NCBI GenBank assembly: GCA_900767675.1
Contig: CAAFZX010000006.1
Location: forward strand, 23,944-87,943
DNA from: an uncultured Collinsella sp.
Lineage (GTDB): Bacteria; Actinomycetota; Coriobacteriia; Coriobacteriales; Coriobacteriaceae
Direction: 5' to 3'
DNA length: 64,000 bases
Shown here piece after piece: positions 41,906-50,644 of the stretch. The notes below the pieces were generated by a model. The model saw nothing but the letters and a program-made list of their open reading frames with translations. It had not been told where the DNA came from and ran no database searches. Position 1 is the first letter of the stretch; each line of letters starts with the position of its first letter. Made by a program: the position numbers and the translations under genes.

Positions 41906-43527
41906 CCCCGGCTACGGCCCGTAGCAGAAAGCCGGGAGACGAAGTCCCAAGCGGCCCCACCGGACCAGTGCCTCGAGTACGCGCAACGAAGACCGGCAAC
42001 CGAGCCGTACCGCAGGACGCCGAGGAACAGAACCAGACGGATTGTGCCTTTGACCTTACCGCCGGATGTGTCGAAGTAGAAGTAGTCGCCGACACCAGTC
42101 GTCGCCGAGCCGCCGAGCCCCTTTCCCAAGATAAGGCCGTTGACGAACTGGATGTCGAGCATGTAGCCATCTGCCGTCGGCATGCACGCCGCCGTCGGGG
42201 TCACCCCGTCCGCCACGGCGTTCTTCTTCTCATTGCGGGTGTCGGGGTTGACCGCGATGCCGAAGCCCGTGCCGTCGGAGACGAAGAGCGTATCGCCCAT
42301 GAACTCCAACAGGCCCAGCCCCGTCTCGACGCCGCCGACCTTGAACGGATGCTTGCCGTCCTTCGCCACCTGGCCGTCGCCAACGAGGGTATCGGTGTTG
42401 CCCGTGTTCCACGGCGCACTCTGGAGCCATGTGTTCACGGTCGTGTCGAACGCCTTGGCGACGTCCATGAGAAGCGCCACGTTGCCGTCTGCGAGCGTCT
42501 CCTTGCCGCCGACGACCGCGCCGTCGAACACGTCGTACGCCGCCGCGGCGCCTCGGTCTGGGCACGTGGTACCCGTGTCGGTGCCGTACATCATCGACGC
42601 ACCCACGGGAATCTTCGCCGCCTGCTCGGCGGTGACGACCACGCGCGTGACGCCCGTCTCAGCGAGCGCGGGGTGAATCTGGATGTTGAAGTCCGTGCAG
42701 CCCGGGAAGTCCACCTGGGAGGACTTGCAGAGCGTCTTGGTCAACTGATGGAAGTTGATATACCACTGGTCGTAGACGCTCATGCCCGAGTAGCCCGTGG
42801 TCGCGGTCTTGCAAAGGTCGACGAGCGAGTCGTGCGACGTCGTGCGGTTGGCGACCTTCGCGCCCGAGACGGAGCGCGGGCGCCCGTCGGCGTCGATGCT
42901 CATGGGGTATGTCGGCGTAAGCATGTACGGTCGCAGCGTGCCGTCCGGCAGCAACGCCTTGGGGTTCGGCTGCGAGCCGCTGAATCGGCTGTCGGACCAC
43001 GAGACGAGCAGGTTGCCGTTCGTCAGCACCTCGACCGCCTGCCACACGACCGGCGCGATCTCGTAGACGTTGTTGCCGTGTCCGTTGTCCACGCGCGAGA
43101 AGCCGTAGTCGACGCCGTCGATGGCCTCGACCCACGGCACGCCGTCGGCGTCGGCACCGGCGTTGGCGGACACGTGGAACCACGGGCCGCCCTCGGCGTC
43201 GAACGGGTCGACAGCCGCGCTCGTCGCCGTCGCGGGTACGAACTCGGTGGAGGCCACGCGCTTCGCGGCAGCGCTCATGGGCTGGATGTCGGTGGGGCTG
43301 CCCGCCGGGATGAGGAACGTGTACACCAGCCCCGTCTTGTGCTTGTCCACCATCGCGGCGACGCTCTCGTTGGAGTAGCGGCCCGTCGAGGCGTCGCGCT
43401 CGAGCGACTTCTGGTCGCCCAGATTCTTTACCGCGCCGACAAGCGCCCACACCGCCTTGTCCGATGCCAGCGGGTCCGCGTAATCGAACCCCTCGGTTGC
43501 CTGCTCGGTTGCCTGCGTATCGGCCAT
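41902..43527 (-). CDS. DGR target: tail-fibre/receptor protein with variable C-terminus
   Basis: The 541-residue protein ends in the variable repeat (about residues 497-532). Residues before it (about 440-530: DIQFVNGLILGKGLGG, YFYFDTSGG) resemble the C-type-lectin-like or formylglycine-type folds that carry variation in DGR targets. Upstream lies a long beta-rich body with YDQWYINFHQL and SMMYGTD. Compared with the template it has Q to L, N to V, N to Y, N to V, Y to C, N to Y, N to H, R to W, R to G, T to A and N to D at variable codons. It is probably the host-binding protein. It starts directly after the fibre gene. Confidence 0.88.
   Translation of the reverse strand: MADTQATEQATEGFDYADPLASDKAVWALVGAVKNLGDQKSLERDASTGRYSNESVAAMVDKHKTGLVYTFLIPAGSPTDIQPMSAAAKRVASTEFVPATATSAAVDPFDAEGGPWFHVSANAGADADGVPWVEAIDGVDYGFSRVDNGHGNNVYEIAPVVWQAVEVLTNGNLLVSWSDSRFSGSQPNPKALLPDGTLRPYMLTPTYPMSIDADGRPRSVSGAKVANRTTSHDSLVDLCKTATTGYSGMSVYDQWYINFHQLTKTLCKSSQVDFPGCTDFNIQIHPALAETGVTRVVVTAEQAAKIPVGASMMYGTDTGTTCPDRGAAAAYDVFDGAVVGGKETLADGNVALLMDVAKAFDTTVNTWLQSAPWNTGNTDTLVGDGQVAKDGKHPFKVGGVETGLGLLEFMGDTLFVSDGTGFGIAVNPDTRNEKKNAVADGVTPTAACMPTADGYMLDIQFVNGLILGKGLGGSATTGVGDYFYFDTSGGKVKGTIRLVLFLGVLRYGSVAGLRCAYSRHWSGGAAWDFVSRLSATGRSRG
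41911..41925. repeat. hairpin next to the variable repeat
   Basis: GCTACGG and CCGTAGC are complementary about one central base, five bases beyond the VR edge. A hairpin or cruciform in this position aids mutagenic homing in the BPP-1 phage DGR. Confidence 0.6.
41931..42037 (-). repeat. DGR variable repeat (VR)
   Basis: The recipient copy lies within the 3' end of the target gene. Its 3' coding edge, GTCTCCCGGC, is identical in template and target and is the likely initiation-of-homing site. Twelve codons differ from the template, eleven of them changing the amino acid. Confidence 0.95.
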
Positions 43528-44430
43528 TTAGGCACCTACCTTTCGCATCTGGCAAATCTTGCCGTTTACCTTCTTGAGTCCCAGCGCCGTCACGGCAGCC
43601 GCCGAGTCGATAATCGACTGGTAGTTCAGGGCTGCCGTCTTGGCGTCCTTGAGAGCCGCCTGCGCGTCGGCGAGGGCTTTGGTCGAATCCTGCTCGCGCT
43701 TCTGCTCGGCGGTCTTGCGTCCGGCCTCAGCCTCCTTGCGCTCCGTCTCGTTCTGCCCGCGCTCGGTCTCTTTCTCCTTGCGCCCCGCCTCGGCGTCGGC
43801 GCGGCCCTTCTCCGCCGTTTCGACAGAAGCCTTGAGCTGCTTGAACTCGTTGTTGACCTTGTTCACGCCAGCCGCCGCGTCCGTCGCGGGCTTCTTGAGC
43901 TCCGCGATCTGCTCGGCGGTGAGGTCGCTGTACCTCAGCGCGTCGCCCTTCGGCACGCCGACGACCAGCACGTTGCCCTCCATCGCCGCCGTTGCCTCCG
44001 AGCCCGAGGCGAGCGTCGTGGCGCGTGCCCCCTTGACCTCGGCGGCGACAGCCTTGTCGCGCGCGGCCTCCGCCGCCTTCTGCGCGGCCTTGGCCTCGTC
44101 TCGCGCCGCCTCTGCGTCCTTGATGGTGCGTTGGTCGCTCGGCTCGTAGATGTACTCGGCGGGCTTGGCTCGCCTCTTTACGTCCCAGAGCGCCTCGATG
44201 CGCGTGCGTCCGCCGTATGCCTCGTCCGTGATGTAGGCCCATGCGTACACGCGCCCAGCCGCCTGGAGCAGCTCGTCGGGAATCTTCGCCTTGCTGTCGG
44301 CCACCGCGACCGTGTAGCACGTCCCTGTGGTCGACTTGGCGAAATGCACCTGCTCGCAGCCGACAACCTCGACCTCGCGCCCGGTGTCCCACTGCCACAG
44401 CTCGCCGTCAAGCACCTGCAATGCCGCCAT
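43528..44430 (-). CDS. tail-fibre / collar protein with coiled coil
   Basis: The 300-residue protein has an N-terminal domain (about 1-105: LDGELWQWDTGREVEV, KPAEYIYEPSDQRTIKD) like the attachment domains of Gram-positive phage tail fibres. A long alanine/glutamate/lysine coiled coil (110-150 and 185-270) follows. It starts at ATG 44430, overlapping the portal stop, and its own stop touches the DGR target start, so fibre and target are co-translated. Confidence 0.65.
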   Translation of the reverse strand: MAALQVLDGELWQWDTGREVEVVGCEQVHFAKSTTGTCYTVAVADSKAKIPDELLQAAGRVYAWAYITDEAYGGRTRIEALWDVKRRAKPAEYIYEPSDQRTIKDAEAARDEAKAAQKAAEAARDKAVAAEVKGARATTLASGSEATAAMEGNVLVVGVPKGDALRYSDLTAEQIAELKKPATDAAAGVNKVNNEFKQLKASVETAEKGRADAEAGRKEKETERGQNETERKEAEAGRKTAEQKREQDSTKALADAQAALKDAKTAALNYQSIIDSAAAVTALGLKKVNGKICQMRKVGA

Positions 44431-45863
44431 CACTCATCACCTTCCTCATCCTCGTCGTCCTCGTCGCCCTCCTGGGCACCCTTCGCGTTCGCCGCCAGGG
44501 CGGGCGGCAGCGCTGCCATGCGCTCCTCCTGCTCCCGCTGCTTGCGCTCCAAAATCTTCGCCCTCTCGTCGGGCGTGATGTTCGGCAGCTTTCGCAGGAT
44601 CGTCTCCTCGTCCAGCCACTCGGCCTCCAAACACACGGTCTCGACCTGCTCCTTGGTGTTGCTGATGCGAGTGCGCGTGAATACGGGCGTGTCCTCGATG
44701 CCCTGCAACGCAAGGATGTCCATGATACCCTCGCGGATGTGGCGCTCAAACTCGGCGGCCTCCTCGTCCATCGGCTGGTATGCCGCGTCGATATGGTCGT
44801 TGGTCGCCCCCGCCGCGATGGTATGGACGTCCAGCGCGCCGAAGTCCTCGTAGATGTCGGCCTTGATCTGCGCCAGCGTCTCCTTGCGGCCCTCGACGGG
44901 CACCTCCTGCGTGTACGGCGTCACGGACTGCCCCTGCTCGGCGTCGACCTCGGCCACGTGCGTCAGCTTGAGCTTCGCCCGCCACAGGTCAAGGTCCCTG
45001 TCGTCCATGCCGCCGGCTCCGTTGATAAGCCAGTAGATCTGCGCGCAGTCGCGCGTGTCGTTCACCAGGCCGCTCTTGATGAGGTCGTAGGCGTCGATGC
45101 TCTCGCGCATGCCGACGAGCGTGCTCTGGTGCGCGTCGCTGCCCCAGACCGCCACGATGGGCAGGCGGGAGTAGTTCTCCGCATCGACGGCCAGCTTCAT
45201 CCCGTCCGCCGGTATCTCCTGATACGTGACCTTGTAGGCGCGCTTGGCCTCGGTCACCTCGAAGTCGAAACCGCTGCCGCCCGACACCATCTCCGTGTAG
45301 CCGTCCTGCTCGTAGAGGGTCGCGTGCCACGGGTGGTCGGAGTCGAGCCGCCAGAACCTCACGCCGGCGTATAGCGCCCCCGAGTACTCGTCCCACACCG
45401 GGCAGAACTCGTCGGCGGTGAACACGTCGATGTGGTCGAGGTTCCAAAATGGGAATGACACACCGTGGATGAGCGCCTTGAGCCCCATCTCCATGACGTC
45501 GTCGTCGAAGCGGTCGCCAAGCCCCTCCTTGGTCGTGTCCTTGCCGCCCGCCGAGACGTCCACGAAGCTCACGCCCTTACCGAGCGAGTACGTGCAGCGC
45601 TGGACGTTTAGGCGCTTGAACAGGTTACTCGCCAGCCTCAGCTTCGAGGCCGTGAAGTCCTCGGCCTCGGCACCGGAGCACGAGTAGATCTTCTGCACGA
45701 AACGGTTGATCGTGACGTTGTGCTGGCGGTAGTACTCGTTCGCGGTGACGGCGTTGCGGTATATCTCGCTCGACATGTGCCGCTCGATGGCATCTGCCGC
45801 GAACGCCGTCGCCGACGCCGACGCCTTGAGGTCGCCATCGGTCACCAAAGGCCCCTTAGACAA
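44430..45863 (-). CDS. portal protein (SPP1 gp6-like)
   Basis: The 477-residue protein forms the ring through which DNA enters the head. Residues VTINRFVQKIYSCSG, SLGKGVSF and NEYYRQHN and the acidic tail (AQEGDEDDEDEEGDE) fit SPP1-type portals. I prefer the TTG start at 45863, seven bases after GGAGG; an upstream TTG at 45881 is also in frame. It overlaps the terminase end, in the usual packaging order. Confidence 0.85.
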   Translation of the reverse strand: MSKGPLVTDGDLKASASATAFAADAIERHMSSEIYRNAVTANEYYRQHNVTINRFVQKIYSCSGAEAEDFTASKLRLASNLFKRLNVQRCTYSLGKGVSFVDVSAGGKDTTKEGLGDRFDDDVMEMGLKALIHGVSFPFWNLDHIDVFTADEFCPVWDEYSGALYAGVRFWRLDSDHPWHATLYEQDGYTEMVSGGSGFDFEVTEAKRAYKVTYQEIPADGMKLAVDAENYSRLPIVAVWGSDAHQSTLVGMRESIDAYDLIKSGLVNDTRDCAQIYWLINGAGGMDDRDLDLWRAKLKLTHVAEVDAEQGQSVTPYTQEVPVEGRKETLAQIKADIYEDFGALDVHTIAAGATNDHIDAAYQPMDEEAAEFERHIREGIMDILALQGIEDTPVFTRTRISNTKEQVETVCLEAEWLDEETILRKLPNITPDERAKILERKQREQEERMAALPPALAANAKGAQEGDEDDEDEEGDE

Positions 45864-45867
45864 GCCG

Positions 45868-47100
45868 CTACCTCCCTCCAAAGAATGGGTTTACCTGCTC
45901 TTTCGCAGGCTTGTACATGCGCATGGTCGCCACCCCGTAACGGAGCGCGTCGCAGCTGTGGTCGTCGACCTTGACGGGCTTGTCGCCCTGCGCCTTGGCA
46001 TCCCAGCAGTAGCCGCCGAGCTCGCCTATCAGCCCCGCGCAGGCGTCGGAGATGCGCACCGTGCCGTTGCCCAAACACACCCCCGTCTCTCGTATGCCGT
46101 CCGCGACATCGTTGCGCCCCTTCTTGGTCTTGAACCCGGCCTGCCGCATCGCGGCGATGAAGCTCGTGGCGCTCGGGTCGATGATGAACAGGGGTGGCTT
46201 GCTCAGCCCGCCCACGAAGTCGGCCATGTCGGCCACGTAGTCGGCGTCCGTCTTCTGGTGCCCCGTGTCGCGGCCCGAGTAGCGGTACTCGTCCACCACG
46301 TGCCACACCTTGCCGTCAAACACCCACAGCAGCGCCGCGAAGGCGTTTTGCGTGCCGTAGTCGCAAGACACCGCGTACTTGACGGCGCTGCCCTCATATC
46401 GGCCCTCGAGGGCGCCCTTGAAGTCCGGGTAGATAAGTCCCTCCGCCAGCGTCCACAGGCCCCTGATGTATCGGTCGTAGAACACACCCCTGTACATGCG
46501 CTCGTAGCGGCTCACGATCTCGGGTGAGAGCGTGGGGTTGTCCTGCATCTCGAAGTGCAGCACGAGCAGGTTCAGCTCGTCTGCGCGATCGATGTACTCC
46601 GTTTTGAAGAAGTGCGTCGGGTAGCTGGGGTTGCAGTTGAACCAGAGCTTCGACCCATCCTCCGAGCATCGGCCAATCATCTGGTCGACGAAGCTCTGCG
46701 GGAACAGCGCCACCTCGTCGGCGTAGCATCCCGCGGCGGTCAGTCCCTGCAAGACGTCCTGGCTCTTCTCGGTGCTCGCGCCGAACAGGTAATAGGTGTT
46801 CGTCCCGATCTCGATGCGGTTCTCGCTGCGGTTGAACTTCCATGACCACCCGAGAAGGCGCAGAATCTGCCCCATCGGTCTCACGACGTTGCGCTTGAGC
46901 GTCTCGATGGAGGCGCCCGCCATGATGAAGCTGCTGCCCGAGAAGCGCCCTTGGCTCCAAAGCAGGAACCCCGTCAGCATCGCCCACGTCTTGCCACTTC
47001 GGATGGCGCCCTCGGCGATAACGCCCTCGCATCCGGAGGTCGGCCTGTCGAGCGACCACCATTCGGCGAGCAGCCGCTGCTTCTCGCTGAACTCCTGCAT
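45868..47100 (-). CDS. terL: terminase large subunit (PBSX type)
   Basis: The 410-residue motor/nuclease packs DNA into the head. The Walker A motif GAIRSGKT is at about 32-39 and Walker B CYADEVAL near 145. The C-terminal RNase-H-like nuclease domain begins with SCDYGTQN and continues to DHSCDALRYG. The start overlaps the small subunit stop as TGATG. Confidence 0.92.
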   Translation of the reverse strand: MQEFSEKQRLLAEWWSLDRPTSGCEGVIAEGAIRSGKTWAMLTGFLLWSQGRFSGSSFIMAGASIETLKRNVVRPMGQILRLLGWSWKFNRSENRIEIGTNTYYLFGASTEKSQDVLQGLTAAGCYADEVALFPQSFVDQMIGRCSEDGSKLWFNCNPSYPTHFFKTEYIDRADELNLLVLHFEMQDNPTLSPEIVSRYERMYRGVFYDRYIRGLWTLAEGLIYPDFKGALEGRYEGSAVKYAVSCDYGTQNAFAALLWVFDGKVWHVVDEYRYSGRDTGHQKTDADYVADMADFVGGLSKPPLFIIDPSATSFIAAMRQAGFKTKKGRNDVADGIRETGVCLGNGTVRISDACAGLIGELGGYCWDAKAQGDKPVKVDDHSCDALRYGVATMRMYKPAKEQVNPFFGGR

Positions 47101-47573
47101 CACTTGAGTCCCAGCGCCTCGATGAAGCCCTTGATGCGCTCGTCGTCCCTCTCGGCGGAACGGTCCTCGACGGGCCTCACGGGCTTGGCGAACTCGCTCG
47201 GGTACTTGCGCTCAAGCAGCCACGCCGCCGCCTGCCAGCTCTTGTCCGATGCCTCCATGACGCGCATCACAAGCGCCGCCTTGCGCTCCACCTCACCCTT
47301 TTTCATGGCTTCACAAAGTTCGCGTTGATTCTCGGTGCTCGGATGGTTGATCCAGCGGGAAAACGTCTGCGGCGCGACCCCGAGGTATGCGGCGATGTCC
47401 TTGTCGGTCATTCCGACACGGCACAGTTTGATGGCATCGTTGATGCCCTCCTTGGTTAGCTTTTCACGCCCTTTTCCCGCCACAAAATCACGTTTCCGCT
47501 GGTAGATAGCCCTATGGAAACGCAAACGTTCCCACCTTTTTACGCACGTGGACAAGCGCGTGCGTTTGCCCAC
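47100..47573 (-). CDS. terS: terminase small subunit
   Basis: The up to 157-residue DNA-binding protein recognises the packaging site. A helix-turn-helix (DKDIAAYLGVAPQTFSRWI, about 57-75) is followed by a helical oligomer domain. The N-terminus is unsure: a GTG at 47573 gives a basic leader of 31 residues, while a GTG near 47480 gives a more typical start (AGKGREKLTKEG). An imperfect inverted repeat TTTTACGC-CGTGG flanks 47540-47590. Confidence 0.8.
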   Translation of the reverse strand: MGKRTRLSTCVKRWERLRFHRAIYQRKRDFVAGKGREKLTKEGINDAIKLCRVGMTDKDIAAYLGVAPQTFSRWINHPSTENQRELCEAMKKGEVERKAALVMRVMEASDKSWQAAAWLLERKYPSEFAKPVRPVEDRSAERDDERIKGFIEALGLK

Positions 47574-47601
47574 GAGCGTAAAAGGGGGGTAACGTGCAAA
47601 A

Positions 47602-47623
47602 GAAAAGGCCCCTTTCGGGGCCT
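47602..47623 (-). terminator. terminator of the ParB-methyltransferase gene
   Basis: AGGCCCC (47606-47612) and GGGGCCT (47617-47623) pair around TTTC and are followed on the minus strand by TTTTCTTTT. It separates early and late genes. Confidence 0.85.
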
Positions 47624-47633
47624 CATCCTCGTC

Positions 47634-48884
47634 CTATTCGGCGCTCCTGGAGAGCGACTCCACGAGCGCACGCTCGCGCTCGGACAGCCCGATGGCGTAC
47701 AGGCCGCCGGCCTCCTTGCGCTCGGCGGCCTCCTTCGCCTTCTCCGCTGCCGCCTTCTCCGCTGCCGCCTTCTCCGCTGCCGCCTCAGGAGATATTAGGA
47801 ACCCCCCCCCGAAGAGGCCCTGGCCGGTCGCCTTCTGGCCGTCGAGGCTGCGCACGAAGGCGCACTCGGCGTCCTTCACGCGGAAACGGATGCCGCGCCT
47901 CGCTATCTTCATGATGAGCGCCGAGGTGACAACCTCGACGGGGTACTCGTAGGCGTTCTGCACCGACAGCTCCTGCTTGCAGGCGTCGGCGACCGCCTGC
48001 GCGAGCTCCGGGGCCGTGTCTATCTTCCAGTCGCCATAGCTCGTCACGAAGCCCGTGTTGACCTTTGCGCCGTTCTCGTAGGTCACGATGATGCCCGGCA
48101 CAAGGTAGTTGCACGGGCGGTTGCCGCTGAACAGCGACAGCCCCGGCCCGAACAGGAAGTACGGGATGCCCCGCTCCTCGTAGAAGTCAATGATCTTCGA
48201 CATGATGGAGAACGGCGGGTTGTCCAGCACCGTGCAGCCCTCAGGGTAGTCGTAGCGCTCGTAGTCGCCGCCCGGGTAAAACGGCCTCACGCAGCTGTCC
48301 GGGTCGATGCCGTACTCGGCGCACGCCCAGTCCTTCACCGCCTGGAACACCTCGTCGGGCGTGTAGCAGTCGTCCGTGGTCAGCTTCGGCTCGAACTTCT
48401 TGGTGAACTCGTCGTATCCCTCGTCGCCCTCGCGGCCCTCGGTCGACAGCGCCGTGCCGTCCCAGCCCCCGTCCCCGAGGTCGAAGTTGAAGTCGAAGCC
48501 GAAGTCCCCCATGTTGAAGCTGTCACCTAGCGCGTCCAGCTCCGCCTTGAGGGTGTCCATGTCCCAGCCGGTCATCATCGTGGTCTGGTTGTCGGCAAGG
48601 GTGAGCGCGCGGCGCTGGGCATCGTCCAGGTGGTCGAGGAACACGGTCGGCACTTCGTCCAAACCGAGCGCCTTTGCCGCCTCGACGCGCCCGTGGCCGG
48701 CGATTATGACCGCCTCGCCCCTGTCGTCGTGCCATGCGAGCACGGGGTTGGCGAAGCCGAACTCCTTAATGCTCGCCTCCACCGCGTCAAGCTGCTCGCG
48801 CGTGTGCCTCTTCGCGTTTCCCTCGTAGGCCCTGAGACTGCCGACGGGCACCCTGACGACCTCAAGCTCAGGCTGACTTTTCAT
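47634..48884 (-). CDS. ParB-like nuclease domain fused to DNA adenine methyltransferase-like domain
   Basis: The 416-residue protein begins with a ParB/Srx-type domain (about 10-100) including AGHGRVEAA (62-70) and LADNQ. The second half carries the N6-adenine methylase catalytic motif DNPPF (221-225) and PFYPGGDYERYDYPEG before it. A tail of EKAAA repeats ends the protein. Phage enzymes of this kind may protect DNA from restriction or aid packaging. The coding strand has a run of nine G (47802-47810) and a 15-base tandem repeat next to it. Confidence 0.8.
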   Translation of the reverse strand: MKSQPELEVVRVPVGSLRAYEGNAKRHTREQLDAVEASIKEFGFANPVLAWHDDRGEAVIIAGHGRVEAAKALGLDEVPTVFLDHLDDAQRRALTLADNQTTMMTGWDMDTLKAELDALGDSFNMGDFGFDFNFDLGDGGWDGTALSTEGREGDEGYDEFTKKFEPKLTTDDCYTPDEVFQAVKDWACAEYGIDPDSCVRPFYPGGDYERYDYPEGCTVLDNPPFSIMSKIIDFYEERGIPYFLFGPGLSLFSGNRPCNYLVPGIIVTYENGAKVNTGFVTSYGDWKIDTAPELAQAVADACKQELSVQNAYEYPVEVVTSALIMKIARRGIRFRVKDAECAFVRSLDGQKATGQGLFGGGFLISPEAAAEKAAAEKAAAEKAKEAAERKEAGGLYAIGLSERERALVESLSRSAE

Positions 48885-49302
48885 CGTCCGCCCCCTTCTT
48901 TCTATGGACGGCCTGGCGGATACGGTTGCTCTCCGCCTCCTCCTCGAGCCGCCTCTTGCGTTCCTCCAGATAGCATCCCTTGCAGAGCCTCCACGCCTTG
49001 GCCTGCGCCGAGGTGGCGAACACGGGCCGCGCGTCGCACACGACGCACAGCCCGTCGGCCCTCTGCGGGAAGCGCCCGTAGCGCTGCCGCGCGTGCCTCA
49101 CAGCGCTCGGCGTCACCCTCAGCTCGGCCGCGATCTCGGCGGCCGTCCGCTCCGGGTGCGCCTGCATGGCGCGCACCATCTCGTCGGTCCACAGCGCATA
49201 GGAGGAGCGCCCCTTGCGGAGCGCCCATTCCCTCGCCAAAGGATGTGTAGACTTTGTAGATGGGCCTTTTGGCCCATCTCCTACAGGTGGCCTACACGCC
49301 AT
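48868..49302 (-). CDS. helix-turn-helix protein with zinc-ribbon
   Basis: The 144-residue product has a Myb/SANT or HTH-like segment (YALWTDEMVRAMQAHPERT, AAEIAAELRVTPSAVRHA) and a CVVC...CKGC zinc-ribbon pair, ending in a charged helix. Likely DNA-binding. ATG 49302 follows GAGGGGG. It overlaps the ParB-methylase start by 17 bases. Confidence 0.65.
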   Translation of the reverse strand: MACRPPVGDGPKGPSTKSTHPLAREWALRKGRSSYALWTDEMVRAMQAHPERTAAEIAAELRVTPSAVRHARQRYGRFPQRADGLCVVCDARPVFATSAQAKAWRLCKGCYLEERKRRLEEEAESNRIRQAVHRKKGADDEKSA

Positions 49303-49361
49303 TCGCATACCCCCTCGCGCTCGGTTTGCTTCGGCTATCATACCAAGCGCCGGGGACTACC

Positions 49362-49718
49362 TCACGCACGGCGCTCGATAATCGCCCCGCACTTCGGGCA
49401 ATGGACGGCCTCATACGCCAGCATGTCTCCGAAGCCGATATACTCCCAGATCTGGCCATCCCATCCGCAGTCGGAGCAGTGGAAGTAGCCGTCGACCATC
49501 CGCTTGCCCGGAATGAACGGATCCTGCCCGTGCTCAACAAGATCGCGGCACGTCGGGCGGTCGATGAGGTCGGCGATGCGCCTCATCACGCCGCGCCAGC
49601 TGACGTCCTCGGCCACGGTAATCCTGGCAAGCGCCCTCTGCAGGCTCTCGCCGCCGAGCGAGTCGTTGGAGGTGCGCCTCAGTCTCAACGCGATCTCATT
49701 CAGTTCTTCGTCCGTCAT
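49362..49718 (-). CDS. zinc-ribbon protein of unknown function
   Basis: The 118-residue product has CSDCGWDG and CPKCGAI knuckles, preceded by a helical N-terminus. Small early phage gene; no family recognised. Confidence 0.6.
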   Translation of the reverse strand: MTDEELNEIALRLRRTSNDSLGGESLQRALARITVAEDVSWRGVMRRIADLIDRPTCRDLVEHGQDPFIPGKRMVDGYFHCSDCGWDGQIWEYIGFGDMLAYEAVHCPKCGAIIERRA

Positions 49719-50041
49719 TCGTCCTCACCCCTCAGCTTGCGGATGCGGTCGACGGCGGCGCAAGCGATGCGCAGCGCACTGTACCCGGCATAGCGCCCGC
49801 GGCAACCAATGAAATCATCCAAGTCCTCTTCCAGCTTCTCCCAGCTGTCGGGCGGGGTGAGGCGGAGCGATTCGGGCAAATAATCCGCACGGCTGTGCAA
49901 GGTGCCCATTAACCATCCACCGGAATTCGGAAGATATGACCAGGTCAAAACTTCGTACTTATTTCCGGCGCTGTCATACATCACCTTGGTGTCCAGCGGA
50001 ATCTCGCGGCCCTCGGCATCCTTCGGCAACTCGATGTTCAT
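49715..50041 (-). CDS. hypothetical phage protein
   Basis: The 108-residue product opens with LPKDAEGREIPLDTKVMYD, a short barrel-like pattern seen in many small phage proteins, then a helical end. Function unknown. It overlaps its neighbours by four bases at each side, so it is part of a coupled early operon. Confidence 0.6.
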   Translation of the reverse strand: MNIELPKDAEGREIPLDTKVMYDSAGNKYEVLTWSYLPNSGGWLMGTLHSRADYLPESLRLTPPDSWEKLEEDLDDFIGCRGRYAGYSALRIACAAVDRIRKLRGEDE

Positions 50042-50343
50042 AGCCCAAACTCCTTGTACTCGTCGCACCCGTCGCACTCGTCCTCGCAGTACAGCATGTT
50101 CCCCGTGAGCCACGCCGCGGCCCACTTCGCCAGCCGCCAGCGTCCTTCCTTTCGGTCGGGCGCCTCCGCGTCGTAGGCGCGCTCGAACTCGAGGTGGCAG
50201 TAGCCGTAGTCGACGTTGATGTCGCAGGCGCGGAAGAACTCGCAGTTTCCGCACATCCTCGGCTCGCCGGCCCCGTCGTAGTAGCGCTCGATCGTGGCGT
50301 CCGTGACCCCCATCGGGTAGCCGCCGATTCTCGAATCACTCAT
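50038..50343 (-). CDS. cysteine-rich hypothetical protein
   Basis: The 101-residue product has CGNCEFF, C40, C49 and CEDECDGCDEY, so a bound metal is likely. It could be a small DNA-linked zinc protein. No family recognised. Confidence 0.6.
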   Translation of the reverse strand: MSDSRIGGYPMGVTDATIERYYDGAGEPRMCGNCEFFRACDINVDYGYCHLEFERAYDAEAPDRKEGRWRLAKWAAAWLTGNMLYCEDECDGCDEYKEFGL

Positions 50344-50644
50344 CGCACTCCGCCCCCCCTACGCTCTCGTCGAGCAGGTCGATGGCGTCCCCGACGGTCG
50401 CCTCGATGCTCGTCAGCTGGCGGCGCAGGTTCTGCACGAGGTTCGCGTCGGCGATTCCCGCCCTGCCCGCCTCGTAGGCGCGCTCGACCATGTCGATTAC
50501 GGCCACCTGCATGGCCGTGTCGTTGTAGCCGCGCCTGACGCGGTACTTCACAAGGTAGGCGTGCGCCCTGTCCTGCGGCCTGCACTCGCGGTCGAAGTGG
50601 AACACCTCTACTGCGTCCGCCTTGATCTGCTCCAAAGTCTCCAT
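50336..50644 (-). CDS. hypothetical phage protein
   Basis: The 102-residue acidic, mainly helical protein has no recognised domain. ATG 50644 follows GAGGGGA and shares bases with the previous stop. Confidence 0.55.
   Translation of the reverse strand: METLEQIKADAVEVFHFDRECRPQDRAHAYLVKYRVRRGYNDTAMQVAVIDMVERAYEAGRAGIADANLVQNLRRQLTSIEATVGDAIDLLDESVGGAECDE

Noticed and set aside
41968..44853. 961-codon rightward open frame
   Set aside because: It runs antisense to the DGR target, fibre and portal genes, is very rich in arginine and histidine, and has no ribosome site. The leftward genes have coupled starts and family features.
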